Shown one piece after another: positions 50,902-57,942 of a stretch of 57,942 nt of DNA. Where the stretch lies: assembly GCA_014804675.1 (NCBI GenBank), contig JAAUZH010000042.1, positions 1-57,942 of the forward strand, written 5' to 3'. The DNA is from Lachnospiraceae bacterium. GTDB taxonomy: Bacteria > Bacillota > Clostridia > Lachnospirales > Lachnospiraceae. Within the stretch, counting starts at the first letter, position 1; each line of letters begins with the position of its first letter. Made by a program: the position numbers and the translations under genes. The notes below the pieces were generated by a model that was not told where the DNA came from, ran no database searches, and saw only the letters and a program-made list of their open reading frames with translations.

Positions 50902-52011
50902 ATGAAAATCATGCCCAACCGGATGGACCGGGGTTTTTATAAATATCAGGATGAATTTGAAAAGAAGGCATTGGAAGTGCTTAGGTCCGGCTGGTATGTG
51001 CTTGGAAAAGAGGTTTCTTCCTTTGAAGAGGAATTTGCGGCATATACGGGAGCAAAGTATTGTGCCGGAGTGGGAAATGGTTTGGATGCCCTTTGGCTGG
51101 CCTTTCGGGTTTTGGGAATTGGAAAAGGTGATGAAGTAATCGTTCAGGCAAATACTTATATTGCCAGTGTCATGGGAATTACGATTAATGGCGCCACTCC
51201 GGTATTTGTAGAGCCGGATGCCTATTATGCAATTGATGCAGACAAGATTGAAGAAAAAATTACCCAAAGGACAAAGGCCATATTGATCGTTCACTTATAC
51301 GGACAGGCTACGCCTATGGATAAGATTATGGAAATCTGCAGGAAATATAATCTGCGTCTCATAGAGGACTGTGCCCAGTCCCATGGAGCCTGCTATAAGG
51401 GAAAGATGACAGGGACCTTTGGGGATATCGGATGCTTTTCTTTTTATCCTTCCAAAAATCTGGGGGCTTTCGGAGATGGAGGAGCTATCATTACTGATGA
51501 TGAACAGATTGTGAAAGACATCAGGACGTATCGAAATTATGGCAGTGAGAAAAGATACTATAACAAAGTGGTTGGCGCCAATTCCAGGCTGGATGAAATT
51601 CAGGCCGGACTTTTACGGGTAAGATTGTTCCATATGGAAGAGCTTACAAAAGAAAAGGAACAGATTGCCAAGAGGTATTTAGAAAGCTTGGAAAATCCTT
51701 ATTTTACCTTGCCAAAGCTGCGGGAGGGGGCAACCCATGTATGGCATCAGTTTGTGCTGCATTCGCCATACAGGGATGAATTGATTGATTATTTAAATAA
51801 ACAGGATATCGGTACGATCATTCATTATCCGGTTCCGCCTCATTTGTCGGAAGCATATGAATATCTTGGATTCCATAAAGGTGATTTTCCAGTTACGGAA
51901 GGCTATGCAGAAAGCGTGGTATCCATTCCCATGTATAACGGCATGACGGAAGAAGAACAGGAAACGGTAATCCGGGCATTAAATAAATTTGAACCAAAAG
52001 AACATAAATAA
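50902..52011 (+). CDS. fdtB: dTDP-3-keto-6-deoxyhexose 3-aminotransferase (FdtB/QdtB-like)
   Basis: The start is ATG 50902 with AGAGGAAG upstream; the frame extends back to a TTG without ribosome site. The 369-residue DegT/DnrJ/EryC1 family enzyme has GVGNGLDALWLAFRVLGIG, VIVQANTYIASVMGITINGA, LRLIEDCAQSHGACYKG and the PLP lysine in SFYPSKNLGAFGDGGAI. The NGLDALWLA and QANTYIAS variants are those of FdtB/QdtB, which form 3-amino-3,6-dideoxyhexoses (Fuc3N or Qui3N). The ketoisomerase that supplies its substrate is the next gene, supporting this call. The final N-acetyltransferase (FdtC/QdtC) is not adjacent. Confidence 0.85.
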   Translation: MKIMPNRMDRGFYKYQDEFEKKALEVLRSGWYVLGKEVSSFEEEFAAYTGAKYCAGVGNGLDALWLAFRVLGIGKGDEVIVQANTYIASVMGITINGATPVFVEPDAYYAIDADKIEEKITQRTKAILIVHLYGQATPMDKIMEICRKYNLRLIEDCAQSHGACYKGKMTGTFGDIGCFSFYPSKNLGAFGDGGAIITDDEQIVKDIRTYRNYGSEKRYYNKVVGANSRLDEIQAGLLRVRLFHMEELTKEKEQIAKRYLESLENPYFTLPKLREGATHVWHQFVLHSPYRDELIDYLNKQDIGTIIHYPVPPHLSEAYEYLGFHKGDFPVTEGYAESVVSIPMYNGMTEEEQETVIRALNKFEPKEHK

Positions 52012-52096
52012 AATCCGGTATTGTATAGCTGGGGCTGAAAAGCATCTGTCTGAAGAAAAAAGCTGCAGGATATCGGTATAAAATGGAGAGAAAAGC

Positions 52097-52513
52097 ATGA
52101 ACATAAAGGAGCAGTATAAAATTCTGGAATTTGGAGATTTTGGAGATGAGAGAGGAAGCCTGGTAGTGGCGGAAGGAAGCGGAAAGGATATTCCCTTTGA
52201 AATTAAGAGAGTTTTTTATATGTATGGCTCCAGTGATGAGGTAGTAAGAGGCCAGCATGCAAACCGCAGGACAGAATTTGTATTGATCAATGTAAGCGGT
52301 ACCAGCAAGGTAAAGGTAGATAATGGTTATGAAACGGAAATCATTGAATTGAACAGACCGCGCATGGGTCTGTATCTGCCTACGATGCTCTGGAAGGATA
52401 TGTATGATTTTTCAAGGGATTCTGTACTTCTGGTGCTTGCCAGCGAGCATTATGATGGCAGTGAATACATTCGAGACTATGAAGAATATTTAAAGGAAAT
52501 AGGAAAAAAGTAA
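52097..52513 (+). CDS. fdtA: dTDP-4-keto-6-deoxyhexose 3,4-ketoisomerase (FdtA/QdtA-like)
   Basis: This 138-residue cupin has DERGSLVVAEGSGKDIPFEI, KRVFYMYGSSDEVVRGQHAN (the catalytic HAN/HAH histidine region) and RMGLYLPTMLWKDMYDFS. These blocks are typical of FdtA/QdtA/WxcM-type sugar 3,4-ketoisomerases. Together with FdtB it would turn dTDP-4-keto-6-deoxyglucose into dTDP-3-amino-3,6-dideoxyhexose. The C4 configuration (Fuc3N or Qui3N) cannot be decided. dTDP-glucose enzymes (rmlAB) must be encoded elsewhere. Confidence 0.87.
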   Translation: MNIKEQYKILEFGDFGDERGSLVVAEGSGKDIPFEIKRVFYMYGSSDEVVRGQHANRRTEFVLINVSGTSKVKVDNGYETEIIELNRPRMGLYLPTMLWKDMYDFSRDSVLLVLASEHYDGSEYIRDYEEYLKEIGKK

Positions 52514-52515
52514 AA

Positions 52516-53460
52516 ATGAGCAGAATTTCAATTGTTGTACCGGTATATTATAATTCGGATACCTTAATGCTTTTGTATGAGGATATGAAGACAAAAATAC
52601 TTTACAGGCTGGAAGATTACGAAATCGTATTTGTGGATGATGGTTCCGGAGACGATTCCTGGCAGATTATGAATCAAATCAGAGAGATGGACGAACGGGT
52701 ACAGTGCGTGAAGCTTTCCAGGAACTTTGGTGAGCATGCGGCAATCCTGGCAGGATTGTCTGTATGCACCGGGGACTGTGCCGTTACAAAGCAGGCTGAT
52801 CTGCAGGAGGATTCGGAAATTATACTGGAAATGTATGACAGTTGGAAACGAGGAAATAAAGTAGTGCTGGCAGTGCGTTCCGAACGGGACGAAGGGGCTG
52901 TCAAAAAGTTTTTTGCCAGTCTTTATTATGCAATCGTAAGGAAATTTATCAATAAACGAATGCCGGCAGGAGGCTGTGACTGCTATTTATTGGACAGGCA
53001 GGTCATAAAGGTATTGGAACTTCTGGACGAGAAAAATTCCTCCCTTACCTTACAGGTGTTATGGGCGGGCTTTCAAACCGATCACATTTATTTTCATAGA
53101 AAAGACAGGGAAATCGGCAAGTCCCGTTGGACGCTTGGGAAAAAGATAAAGCTGGTAATGGATTCCATGATGAGCTTTTCCTATTTTCCTATCCGGGCCA
53201 TGTCTACGGTGGGCGTCATATTTTGTGTCATTGCCGTATTGATGGCGCTGGAAGTTATCATTGAAAAGTTTACGGTAGGAACCCCCATTTTAGGATGGGC
53301 ATCTATTATGTGCGTGCTGCTTGTTTCCAGCGGTCTTATTATGCTTATGCTGGGGATGCTGGGGGAATACATCTGGCGGGCATTGGATGCTTCCAGAAAC
53401 AGGCCGCCCTATCTCATTGATGAGGTGCTAAGGGGAGAACAGAAAGAAGACAGGAAATAG
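52516..53460 (+). CDS. Membrane family 2 glycosyltransferase (GtrB/ArnC-like, polyprenyl-phosphate type)
   Basis: This 314-residue protein has a cytoplasmic GT-A domain (ISIVVPVYYNSDTL, IVFVDDGSGDDSWQIMNQI, KLSRNFGEHAAILAGLSV, VTKQADLQEDSEII, and later GKSRWTLGKKIKLVMD). It is followed by two C-terminal membrane helices (about residues 232-255 and 260-287). This is the layout of enzymes that transfer a sugar to undecaprenyl phosphate. It starts two bases after the fdtA stop. It may load the amino-sugar or glucose onto the lipid carrier for side-chain addition outside the cell. Confidence 0.87.
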   Translation: MSRISIVVPVYYNSDTLMLLYEDMKTKILYRLEDYEIVFVDDGSGDDSWQIMNQIREMDERVQCVKLSRNFGEHAAILAGLSVCTGDCAVTKQADLQEDSEIILEMYDSWKRGNKVVLAVRSERDEGAVKKFFASLYYAIVRKFINKRMPAGGCDCYLLDRQVIKVLELLDEKNSSLTLQVLWAGFQTDHIYFHRKDREIGKSRWTLGKKIKLVMDSMMSFSYFPIRAMSTVGVIFCVIAVLMALEVIIEKFTVGTPILGWASIMCVLLVSSGLIMLMLGMLGEYIWRALDASRNRPPYLIDEVLRGEQKEDRK

Positions 53461-53489
53461 GGAAAAATATTGGAAAGTGATATATAAAG

Positions 53490-53531
53490 AAAAGGGACGG
53501 TGCAAAAATTTTTAGCTGCACGGTCCCTTTT
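53490..53531. terminator. Terminator after the fdtB-fdtA-GT2 operon
   Basis: AAAAGGGACGGTGCA (53490-53504) pairs with TGCACGGTCCCTTTT (53517-53531) with one central mismatch. The stem carries A and T runs on both sides, so it can work for the convergent gene at 53582 as well. Confidence 0.8.
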
Positions 53532-53581
53532 ATAATTAGGATAAAACTGGCATATAAAATTTTGATGACATGTAAATTAAG

Positions 53582-54037
53582 TCACATATAAATCAGCATA
53601 GCAATTAGAATCCCTAAAATAGCTCCCATCAGAACCTGCAGGGGGGTATGTCCTACAAATTCCTTTAGTTTTTCTTTCGGTGTTTTCAGAGAATTTCCCA
53701 TATCTGTAAATAGATTTATCATCTCGTTTAGAATTATAGCCTGTTTTCCGGTTTCCCTGCGCACTCCCATAGCATCATACATGACTACGATGGCGAAGGT
53801 AGTGGCAATGGCAAATTCATAACTGTTTAATCCGTATTCTATGCAGGTGGCGGCAGCTAAAGCACAGACCGTGGAAGAGTGGGAGCTGGGCATCCCTCCG
53901 CTTCCTATAAGGCGTTCGGCTGAAAAGTGCCGGGAAATGATTAAATGGATGATCGTTTTTAACACCTGGGCTGTAAACCAACCGGTTACCGCACTGATTA
54001 ATATTTTGTTATTGCATAATTGCTCCCATGCATTCAT
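53582..54037 (-). CDS. Divergent PAP2 family membrane protein (DUF212, YuiD-like)
   Basis: I set the start at ATG 54037 because GAGGTGG lies eight to nine bases upstream; the longer frame begins in the promoter. The 151-residue protein has about four membrane helices and the family motif GSGGMPSSHSSTVCALAAA (residues 45-63). It continues with IVVMYDAMGVRRETGKQA and ends LQVLMGAILGILIAMLIYM. The family resembles acid phosphatase/vanadium haloperoxidase folds but lacks a proven activity; a lipid-phosphate role is possible. Confidence 0.88.
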   Translation of the reverse strand: MNAWEQLCNNKILISAVTGWFTAQVLKTIIHLIISRHFSAERLIGSGGMPSSHSSTVCALAAATCIEYGLNSYEFAIATTFAIVVMYDAMGVRRETGKQAIILNEMINLFTDMGNSLKTPKEKLKEFVGHTPLQVLMGAILGILIAMLIYM

Positions 54038-54061
54038 GTTGTTTCCACCTCGTCTTTTTTT

Positions 54062-54090
54062 ATTATAGTCCAGATAAGCAGTTTGCACAA
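54062..54090 (-). promoter_or_regulatory. Sigma-A promoter of the DUF212 gene
   Basis: On the minus strand TTGTGC (54090-54085), 17 bases, TATAAT (54067-54062). Confidence 0.7.
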
Positions 54091-54161
54091 CTAATTTTTA
54101 TAAAAGCCGCTGATTGAAAATAGATTTCCATGTATAAGTCGGATTCTGCCTGAAAACAATC

Positions 54162-54190
54162 TTGTTATTTTCTATGAAGTTTGCTAAAAT
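54162..54190 (+). promoter_or_regulatory. Sigma-A promoter of the GGDEF-EAL gene
   Basis: TTGTTA (54162-54167), 17 bases, TAAAAT (54185-54190). The start of transcription would be about 30 bases before ATG 54226. Confidence 0.7.
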
Positions 54191-54225
54191 AGAATTGTTA
54201 CAATGTATAGTGGAAACGTGGGTGG

Positions 54226-55908
54226 ATGCATATGGATGCTGGCAGGGTTTTGGTAAATTTTGAACAAATGAAATATACTCTTTCGATATTGGGAAAGTGT
54301 ACGGATGACTATTTTTATATTTGGGATATTAAGCAGGATTATTATGCGATTTCCGAACGGGCAGTCAGGGATTTTCGGCTATCGGAAGCAGCATTTTATA
54401 ATACTGGTGAAAAATTTAGAAAAGTAGTGCATCCCGAGGATTTTCCAAAGCTGGAAGAGGATTTGAGGGCGATTAAGGAAAAAGGACAGCGGACCCATAA
54501 TATGGAATACAGATGGCTGGATTCCGATGGAGTGCCGGTTTGGATTAGCTGCCGGGGCGAAGTCATATTGGATGAGGATGGCGAAGTACGCTATCTAATG
54601 GGTCGTATTTCAGAAATCGGGAAAAAGAACAAAATTGATAAGGTAACCAGCCTTTACAATGAGAATATTTTAAAACAGAATTATCAAGAGCTTATGGAAG
54701 AGAAGGAATTTTCTGGTTACATGATGCTTATCGGAATTGATAATTTCAAAGAAATCAATGAAAAGTACGGACATGATTTTGGAAATCGGATTCTTGCCAA
54801 TTTGGCATACATTGTAAAGAAAAATATCCAAAATAGCGAATCAGTCTATCGTATGGAAGGAGACTGTGTGGTTATTTTTGATTATGAAAATGTGTATGAT
54901 GGTAAGGCCAAGGAATTATATAAAAGAATCCGTTCCTCTATTGATGAATCGATAGAAGAAAACGGTTATAAAATGTTCCATACGATTTCAGCAGGAGCCG
55001 TTTACTTTGACTCTGGGGAAAGTGAATATGACAGGCTGATGGAACAGATGAATTTTGCCCTTCACAGTGCCAAGCTGAAAGGAAAGAATACTTTTGTATT
55101 ATATGAGCAAAAGGAGTATGAAAGCTACATACGCCGGCTGGATATTCAGGAGTGCTTAAGAAGAGCTGTGGAAAATGATTTTAATGGTTTTGAACTTTAT
55201 TATCAGCCTATTATGGATGTGGAGTTAAATACTATTCACGGAGCGGAAGCACTGATCCGATGGAACAGTGAAAAGTACGGATTTATGTCTCCGGTGGAAT
55301 TTGTTCCGTTATTGGAGGAAAGCTCTCTGATTATTCCTTTGGGCAGGTGGATTCTGGAAACTGCATTAAAGCAATGTCAGCAATGGCAGAATCAGGTTTC
55401 AAATTTTCGTATGAATATAAACCTGTCTTTTGTGCAGCTTCAAAAGAGCAATATGCTGGCTGATGCTGAGGAGTGCATCAGCAGGATTGGGATTGATGTA
55501 AACAACGTAGTATTTGAAGTGACAGAAAGCGGTGAGATTGAAACAAGCCAGACCACCCAGAACGTGTTGAAGGGATTTAAGGATCGTTCTATTTCCCTTG
55601 CCATTGATGATTTTGGCACGGGCTATTCCAACCTTCGATACATAAAAGAAAAAATGTTTGATTTAATTAAAATAGACCGGATATTTATTCAGAATATCAT
55701 GCAGAACGAATACGATTACATATTGGTAAAGCATGTAACCGAACTGGCACATAGCATGAATCTAATGGTTTGTTATGAAGGAGTTGAGACAGAGGAAGAG
55801 TTAGAGATGGTAAAGCGGCTGAATCCGGATTATATTCAGGGCTACTATTACGGAAAGCCAATGAATGCTGCCGCTTTTGCAAAACAGTTTTTCCAAGGTG
55901 GTGCCTGA
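54226..55908 (+). CDS. PAS-GGDEF-EAL protein, probable cyclic-di-GMP phosphodiesterase
   Basis: This 560-residue cytoplasmic protein has a PAS domain at residues 20-135 (FYIWDIKQDYYAISERAVRD, YRWLDSDGVPVWISCRGEVI). The GGDEF domain at about 140-300 has MLIGIDNFKEINEKYGHDFG, but its active-site loop is EGDCV (211-215) instead of GGDEF, so cyclase activity is unlikely. The EAL domain at about 310-555 is intact: Glu341-Ala-Leu, FRMNINLSFVQLQKS, IDDFGTGYSNLRYIKE, LIKIDRIFIQNI, EGVETEEEL and QGYYYGKPM. Expected role: degradation of c-di-GMP, a switch between motility and attachment, fitting a flagellated host. ATG 54232 is an alternative start. Confidence 0.9.
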   Translation: MHMDAGRVLVNFEQMKYTLSILGKCTDDYFYIWDIKQDYYAISERAVRDFRLSEAAFYNTGEKFRKVVHPEDFPKLEEDLRAIKEKGQRTHNMEYRWLDSDGVPVWISCRGEVILDEDGEVRYLMGRISEIGKKNKIDKVTSLYNENILKQNYQELMEEKEFSGYMMLIGIDNFKEINEKYGHDFGNRILANLAYIVKKNIQNSESVYRMEGDCVVIFDYENVYDGKAKELYKRIRSSIDESIEENGYKMFHTISAGAVYFDSGESEYDRLMEQMNFALHSAKLKGKNTFVLYEQKEYESYIRRLDIQECLRRAVENDFNGFELYYQPIMDVELNTIHGAEALIRWNSEKYGFMSPVEFVPLLEESSLIIPLGRWILETALKQCQQWQNQVSNFRMNINLSFVQLQKSNMLADAEECISRIGIDVNNVVFEVTESGEIETSQTTQNVLKGFKDRSISLAIDDFGTGYSNLRYIKEKMFDLIKIDRIFIQNIMQNEYDYILVKHVTELAHSMNLMVCYEGVETEEELEMVKRLNPDYIQGYYYGKPMNAAAFAKQFFQGGA

Positions 55909-55943
55909 ATGCATTAGCAGGCATTGCATAGGGGTAATGAAAG

Positions 55944-55976
55944 GGTACATCCGTTTATGGGGATGTGCCTCTTTTT
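55944..55976 (+). terminator. Terminator after the GGDEF-EAL gene
   Basis: GGTACATCC (55944-55952) pairs with GGATGTGCC (55961-55969, one G-T pair), 8-nt loop, followed by TCTTTTTT. Confidence 0.8.
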
Positions 55977-56011
55977 TAAGTGGAAAAATATTTCATGAAA
56001 AATTTTTAGCA

Positions 56012-56046
56012 TGTGTCACTTTTTTCTATTCCGAATCGTGTTAGTA
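56012..56046 (+). promoter_or_regulatory. Possible autoregulated ECF-type promoter
   Basis: TGTGTCACTTTTTT near 56012-56025 and CGTGTTA at about 56037-56043 resemble the -35/-10 arrangement seen upstream of self-controlled ECF sigma genes in clostridia. If correct, transcription starts just before the AAAGGAGG ribosome site. This is recalled pattern similarity, not a computed match. Confidence 0.35.
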
Positions 56047-56060
56047 ATAAAGGAGGTGTT

Positions 56061-56573
56061 ATTACGAAGACGGAAGAACTGGTAATCAGATACAGCAATA
56101 TGCTTTTTAAAATCTGTCTGGTTATCCTGGGAAATGAACAGGATGTGCAGGACGCTATTCAGGAAACATTCCTGCGTTATTTAAAGACCATGCCGGAGTT
56201 TCAAAGTGAAGAGCATGAGAAGGCATGGCTGATACGGGTAGGGGTGAATGTATCCAAGGATATGCGTCGTTTCCAGTTAAGGCATCCTAAGGTATCTATT
56301 GAGCAACTGGAAGATTATTATGAAAGCCCTCAGGATGGAGAAATATTAGAAGAGCTTTTGGAATTGCCATATAAGTTAAAAGTAGTCATATATCTTCATT
56401 ATATAGAGGGGTATCGAATCAAGGAAGTCGCCTCCATTTTGAATATTTCTCAGGATGCGGTAAAGAAAAGGCTGCAGCGGGGACGGGAGGAGTTACGATT
56501 ACTATGTTCGGGAAAGGAAACGAGTTATGGACGAACGAAGATTGAAAGAAGCTATGAATCGTGTACACATTAA
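56061..56573 (+). CDS. ECF-type RNA polymerase sigma factor
   Basis: Region 2 is visible as SNMLFKICLVILGNEQDVQD then AIQETFLRYLKTMPEF. Region 4 has ELPYKLKVVIYLHYIEGYRI then KEVASILNISQDAVKKRLQR (helix-turn-helix). The open frame reaches back to GTG 56013, but that lies inside a promoter-like segment and lacks a ribosome site, while AAAGGAGG (56049-56056) points to a start at ATT 56061 or ACG 56064. I use 56061, giving about 170 residues. It overlaps the next gene by 47 bases. With its membrane partner it forms a stress- or envelope-responsive pair. Confidence 0.85.
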   Translation: MTKTEELVIRYSNMLFKICLVILGNEQDVQDAIQETFLRYLKTMPEFQSEEHEKAWLIRVGVNVSKDMRRFQLRHPKVSIEQLEDYYESPQDGEILEELLELPYKLKVVIYLHYIEGYRIKEVASILNISQDAVKKRLQRGREELRLLCSGKETSYGRTKIERSYESCTH

Positions 56574-57774
56574 AAGTGAAATGGAGGAAGAAATATTGAA
56601 AAATTTAATGAATGAAACAGGAGAACATCTTACACAGAAAAAAGCGAATAAGTCAGCAGGATGGCAGAAAAAAGTGGCTGTGGCAGCAGTTGCATTGGTT
56701 GCTGCTGGAACAGTGGGATTTTCCGCTAATGCTATAAGAAATAATCTGGTAAAGGAAAGAATGGAAGCCGTGCCCCAGCTTGAATTGGAGGAGGTTTTAA
56801 ATGAGATAGATTCTGCGCAGGTTGAAGCAGACACGTACTCAAGGGATTTGACTTCAGAAGAAATAAATCGTAAAACTGCTTTGCATTCCGAATATTTGAA
56901 TGGAAGATTTCCGGAAAAGGAATTAATCAAAGTAAGTGAAGAAAGCGATATTGTGGATAAGGATGTCCTTTGCTTTGCTGCAAAGACTTCTTACTTCAAT
57001 ATTCCTGACCGGGAGCTCACAGACGAAGAACTTCTGCAGATGATAGACTTTAATGAGAAACGCGATTATGCATTGCAGAAAAGATATGAGGAAATGTATG
57101 CAGATGAAATACAGGAAAGAGAAGCGGCAGAGCAGGCTGCAAAAGCGGAGTTAGAAGTAGCGGGCGGCATTAGTGAAGAGGAAGCGGTCCTCAAGGCACA
57201 GGAATGGCTTTTGAAGATATATGGAAAGACACCGGATGGTTTGGAATTAAATCATCATCTGATGACGGATGAGGATGGGGATGCAGGAGAAAATCCAACC
57301 TATATGATCTACTATGGAGTAACACATGAAAATTATTACTTTTCCATCAGTGCAGAAGATGGAAGTTTGGTGGAATCCTTCTGTGGTCTTGCTTCTAGCG
57401 GTCGGTTTGAAGAACAAATGAAAGTATCGGATGTAGAGGCAAAATTACAGACAACTTATCAGGCAGCAGCAGATTATTTAAAAAACAATTTAGGTGTTGC
57501 AGATGAGTTTGCAGAAGTTTACTATTCTTATCTAACATGTGAAGATTCTTCTTATAACAATTTGGTGCATTTCTATTTTGTAAAGGAAGATGGAACAGGT
57601 CATAGCATTACTTGTGTATGTACAGATGATTCATTTGACAGCTATTGCCGGATTGAAGATTATGAGGAATTTCAGGCACAGGAGACAGAAGCATATGAGA
57701 AACTCATGGAAAGTATGAAAGCTGTTGAAGACGGCAATCGTTTTGATGGAAGAGTTTTAGAACAACTGAAATAA
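56527..57774 (+). CDS. Membrane anti-sigma factor with large extracytoplasmic domain
   Basis: This 415-residue protein has a cytoplasmic N-terminus of about 47 residues (MDERRLKEAMNRVHIKSEM), like anti-sigma domains of clostridial ECF partners. One membrane helix follows at about 50-70 (KKVAVAAVALVAAGTVGFSA), then an exported region. The outside part has an acidic helical stretch and from about residue 215 a PepSY-like fold (EEAVLKAQEWLLKIYGKTP, MIYYGVTHENYYFSISAEDG). It starts inside the sigma gene with AAAGGA upstream, the usual sigma/anti-sigma coupling. The outer domain presumably senses an envelope signal or controls cleavage. Confidence 0.78.
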   Translation: MDERRLKEAMNRVHIKSEMEEEILKNLMNETGEHLTQKKANKSAGWQKKVAVAAVALVAAGTVGFSANAIRNNLVKERMEAVPQLELEEVLNEIDSAQVEADTYSRDLTSEEINRKTALHSEYLNGRFPEKELIKVSEESDIVDKDVLCFAAKTSYFNIPDRELTDEELLQMIDFNEKRDYALQKRYEEMYADEIQEREAAEQAAKAELEVAGGISEEEAVLKAQEWLLKIYGKTPDGLELNHHLMTDEDGDAGENPTYMIYYGVTHENYYFSISAEDGSLVESFCGLASSGRFEEQMKVSDVEAKLQTTYQAAADYLKNNLGVADEFAEVYYSYLTCEDSSYNNLVHFYFVKEDGTGHSITCVCTDDSFDSYCRIEDYEEFQAQETEAYEKLMESMKAVEDGNRFDGRVLEQLK

Positions 57775-57865
57775 GCGATTAGGTATGATGATTTAAAAAA
57801 ATCCGGACATCCATTTCCGAGAGAAGAGTTTGTCAAGTAAAGTGTGTAAATTTTATTTTATTTTT

Positions 57866-57892
57866 TGGCGGTCATTTTTGACCGCCATTTTG
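57866..57892 (+). terminator. Strong terminator after the sigma/anti-sigma operon
   Basis: TGGCGGTCA (57866-57874) and TGACCGCCA (57879-57887) form a perfect 9-bp stem with a TTTT loop, followed by TTTTG. An upstream T-rich run makes it partly symmetric. The remaining 50 bases to the window end hold no visible gene. Confidence 0.88.
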
Positions 57893-57942
57893 CATCTGAT
57901 AATCAGCTAATTAAATGGTAGTTCCTCTCCATTGCGATAAGC

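Noticed and set aside
1..57942. CRISPR arrays, tRNA and rRNA genes, prophage structural genes
   Set aside because: No regularly spaced repeats, tRNA-like cloverleaf or rRNA signatures, and no capsid, portal or integrase genes were noticed.

Overview
The window comes from a motile, low-GC Firmicute, most likely a member of the Lachnospiraceae. It opens with the last 38 codons of a flagellin whose C-terminus is typical of that family. Intergenic regions carry sigma-A promoters (TTGxxx-17-TATAAT) and at least one near-perfect flagellar sigma-D/sigma-28 promoter. Ribosome sites are AGGAGG-like. I see no rRNA, tRNA or CRISPR array.

Region 1 (1-12.1 kb) is a flagellin glycosylation island. It holds five CgeB/DUF3880-type glycosyltransferases, a family-2 glycosyltransferase, and a Maf/DUF115-type flagellin glycosyltransferase. 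A two-gene cassette (a glycosyltransferase-like protein plus a helical partner) is present twice on the minus strand.

Region 2 (12.2-36.8 kb) is a long plus-strand array for making and decorating unusual sugars. It begins with a sigma-D promoter followed by a 12-codon ORF and a terminator. Next come a short NeuB-like synthase, a KdsC-like HAD/GmhA-like SIS fusion and a ThDP enzyme. After these are a DUF6270 protein, four radical SAM proteins, two FkbM methyltransferases, an SGNH hydrolase, a hexapeptide acyltransferase, a pyruvyltransferase and a HAD protein. Nine of these proteins share the same kind of N-terminal Rossmann-like module. The array ends with a CDP-3,6-dideoxyhexose pathway (reductase, RfbF, RfbH, RfbG).

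Region 3 (36.8-40.2 kb) is a scar-like, rearranged zone. An AAA-ATPase/PD-(D/E)XK gene sits inside a second copy of the sigma-D promoter segment, flanked by 8-bp near-identical repeats. A pRiA4b ORF-3-like gene and a broken copy of the rfbG 3' end follow.

Region 4 (40.3-48.0 kb) is the strongest candidate for an undescribed system. It is a tight three-gene operon: a 2040-residue protein that appears to combine two GHKL-type ATPase modules with two phosphoribosyltransferase-like modules, a receiver-like protein, and a DUF2971 protein. I infer a signalling or conflict/defence role.

Region 5 (48.0-53.5 kb) has a GT52-like (sialyltransferase-type) enzyme and a Wzx-like flippase on the minus strand. 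They diverge from an FdtB aminotransferase, an FdtA ketoisomerase and a membrane GT2. Region 6 (53.6-57.9 kb) is ordinary chromosome: a DUF212/PAP2-like membrane protein, a PAS-GGDEF-EAL protein with a degenerate GGDEF site, and an ECF sigma factor with its membrane anti-sigma partner, closed by a strong terminator.
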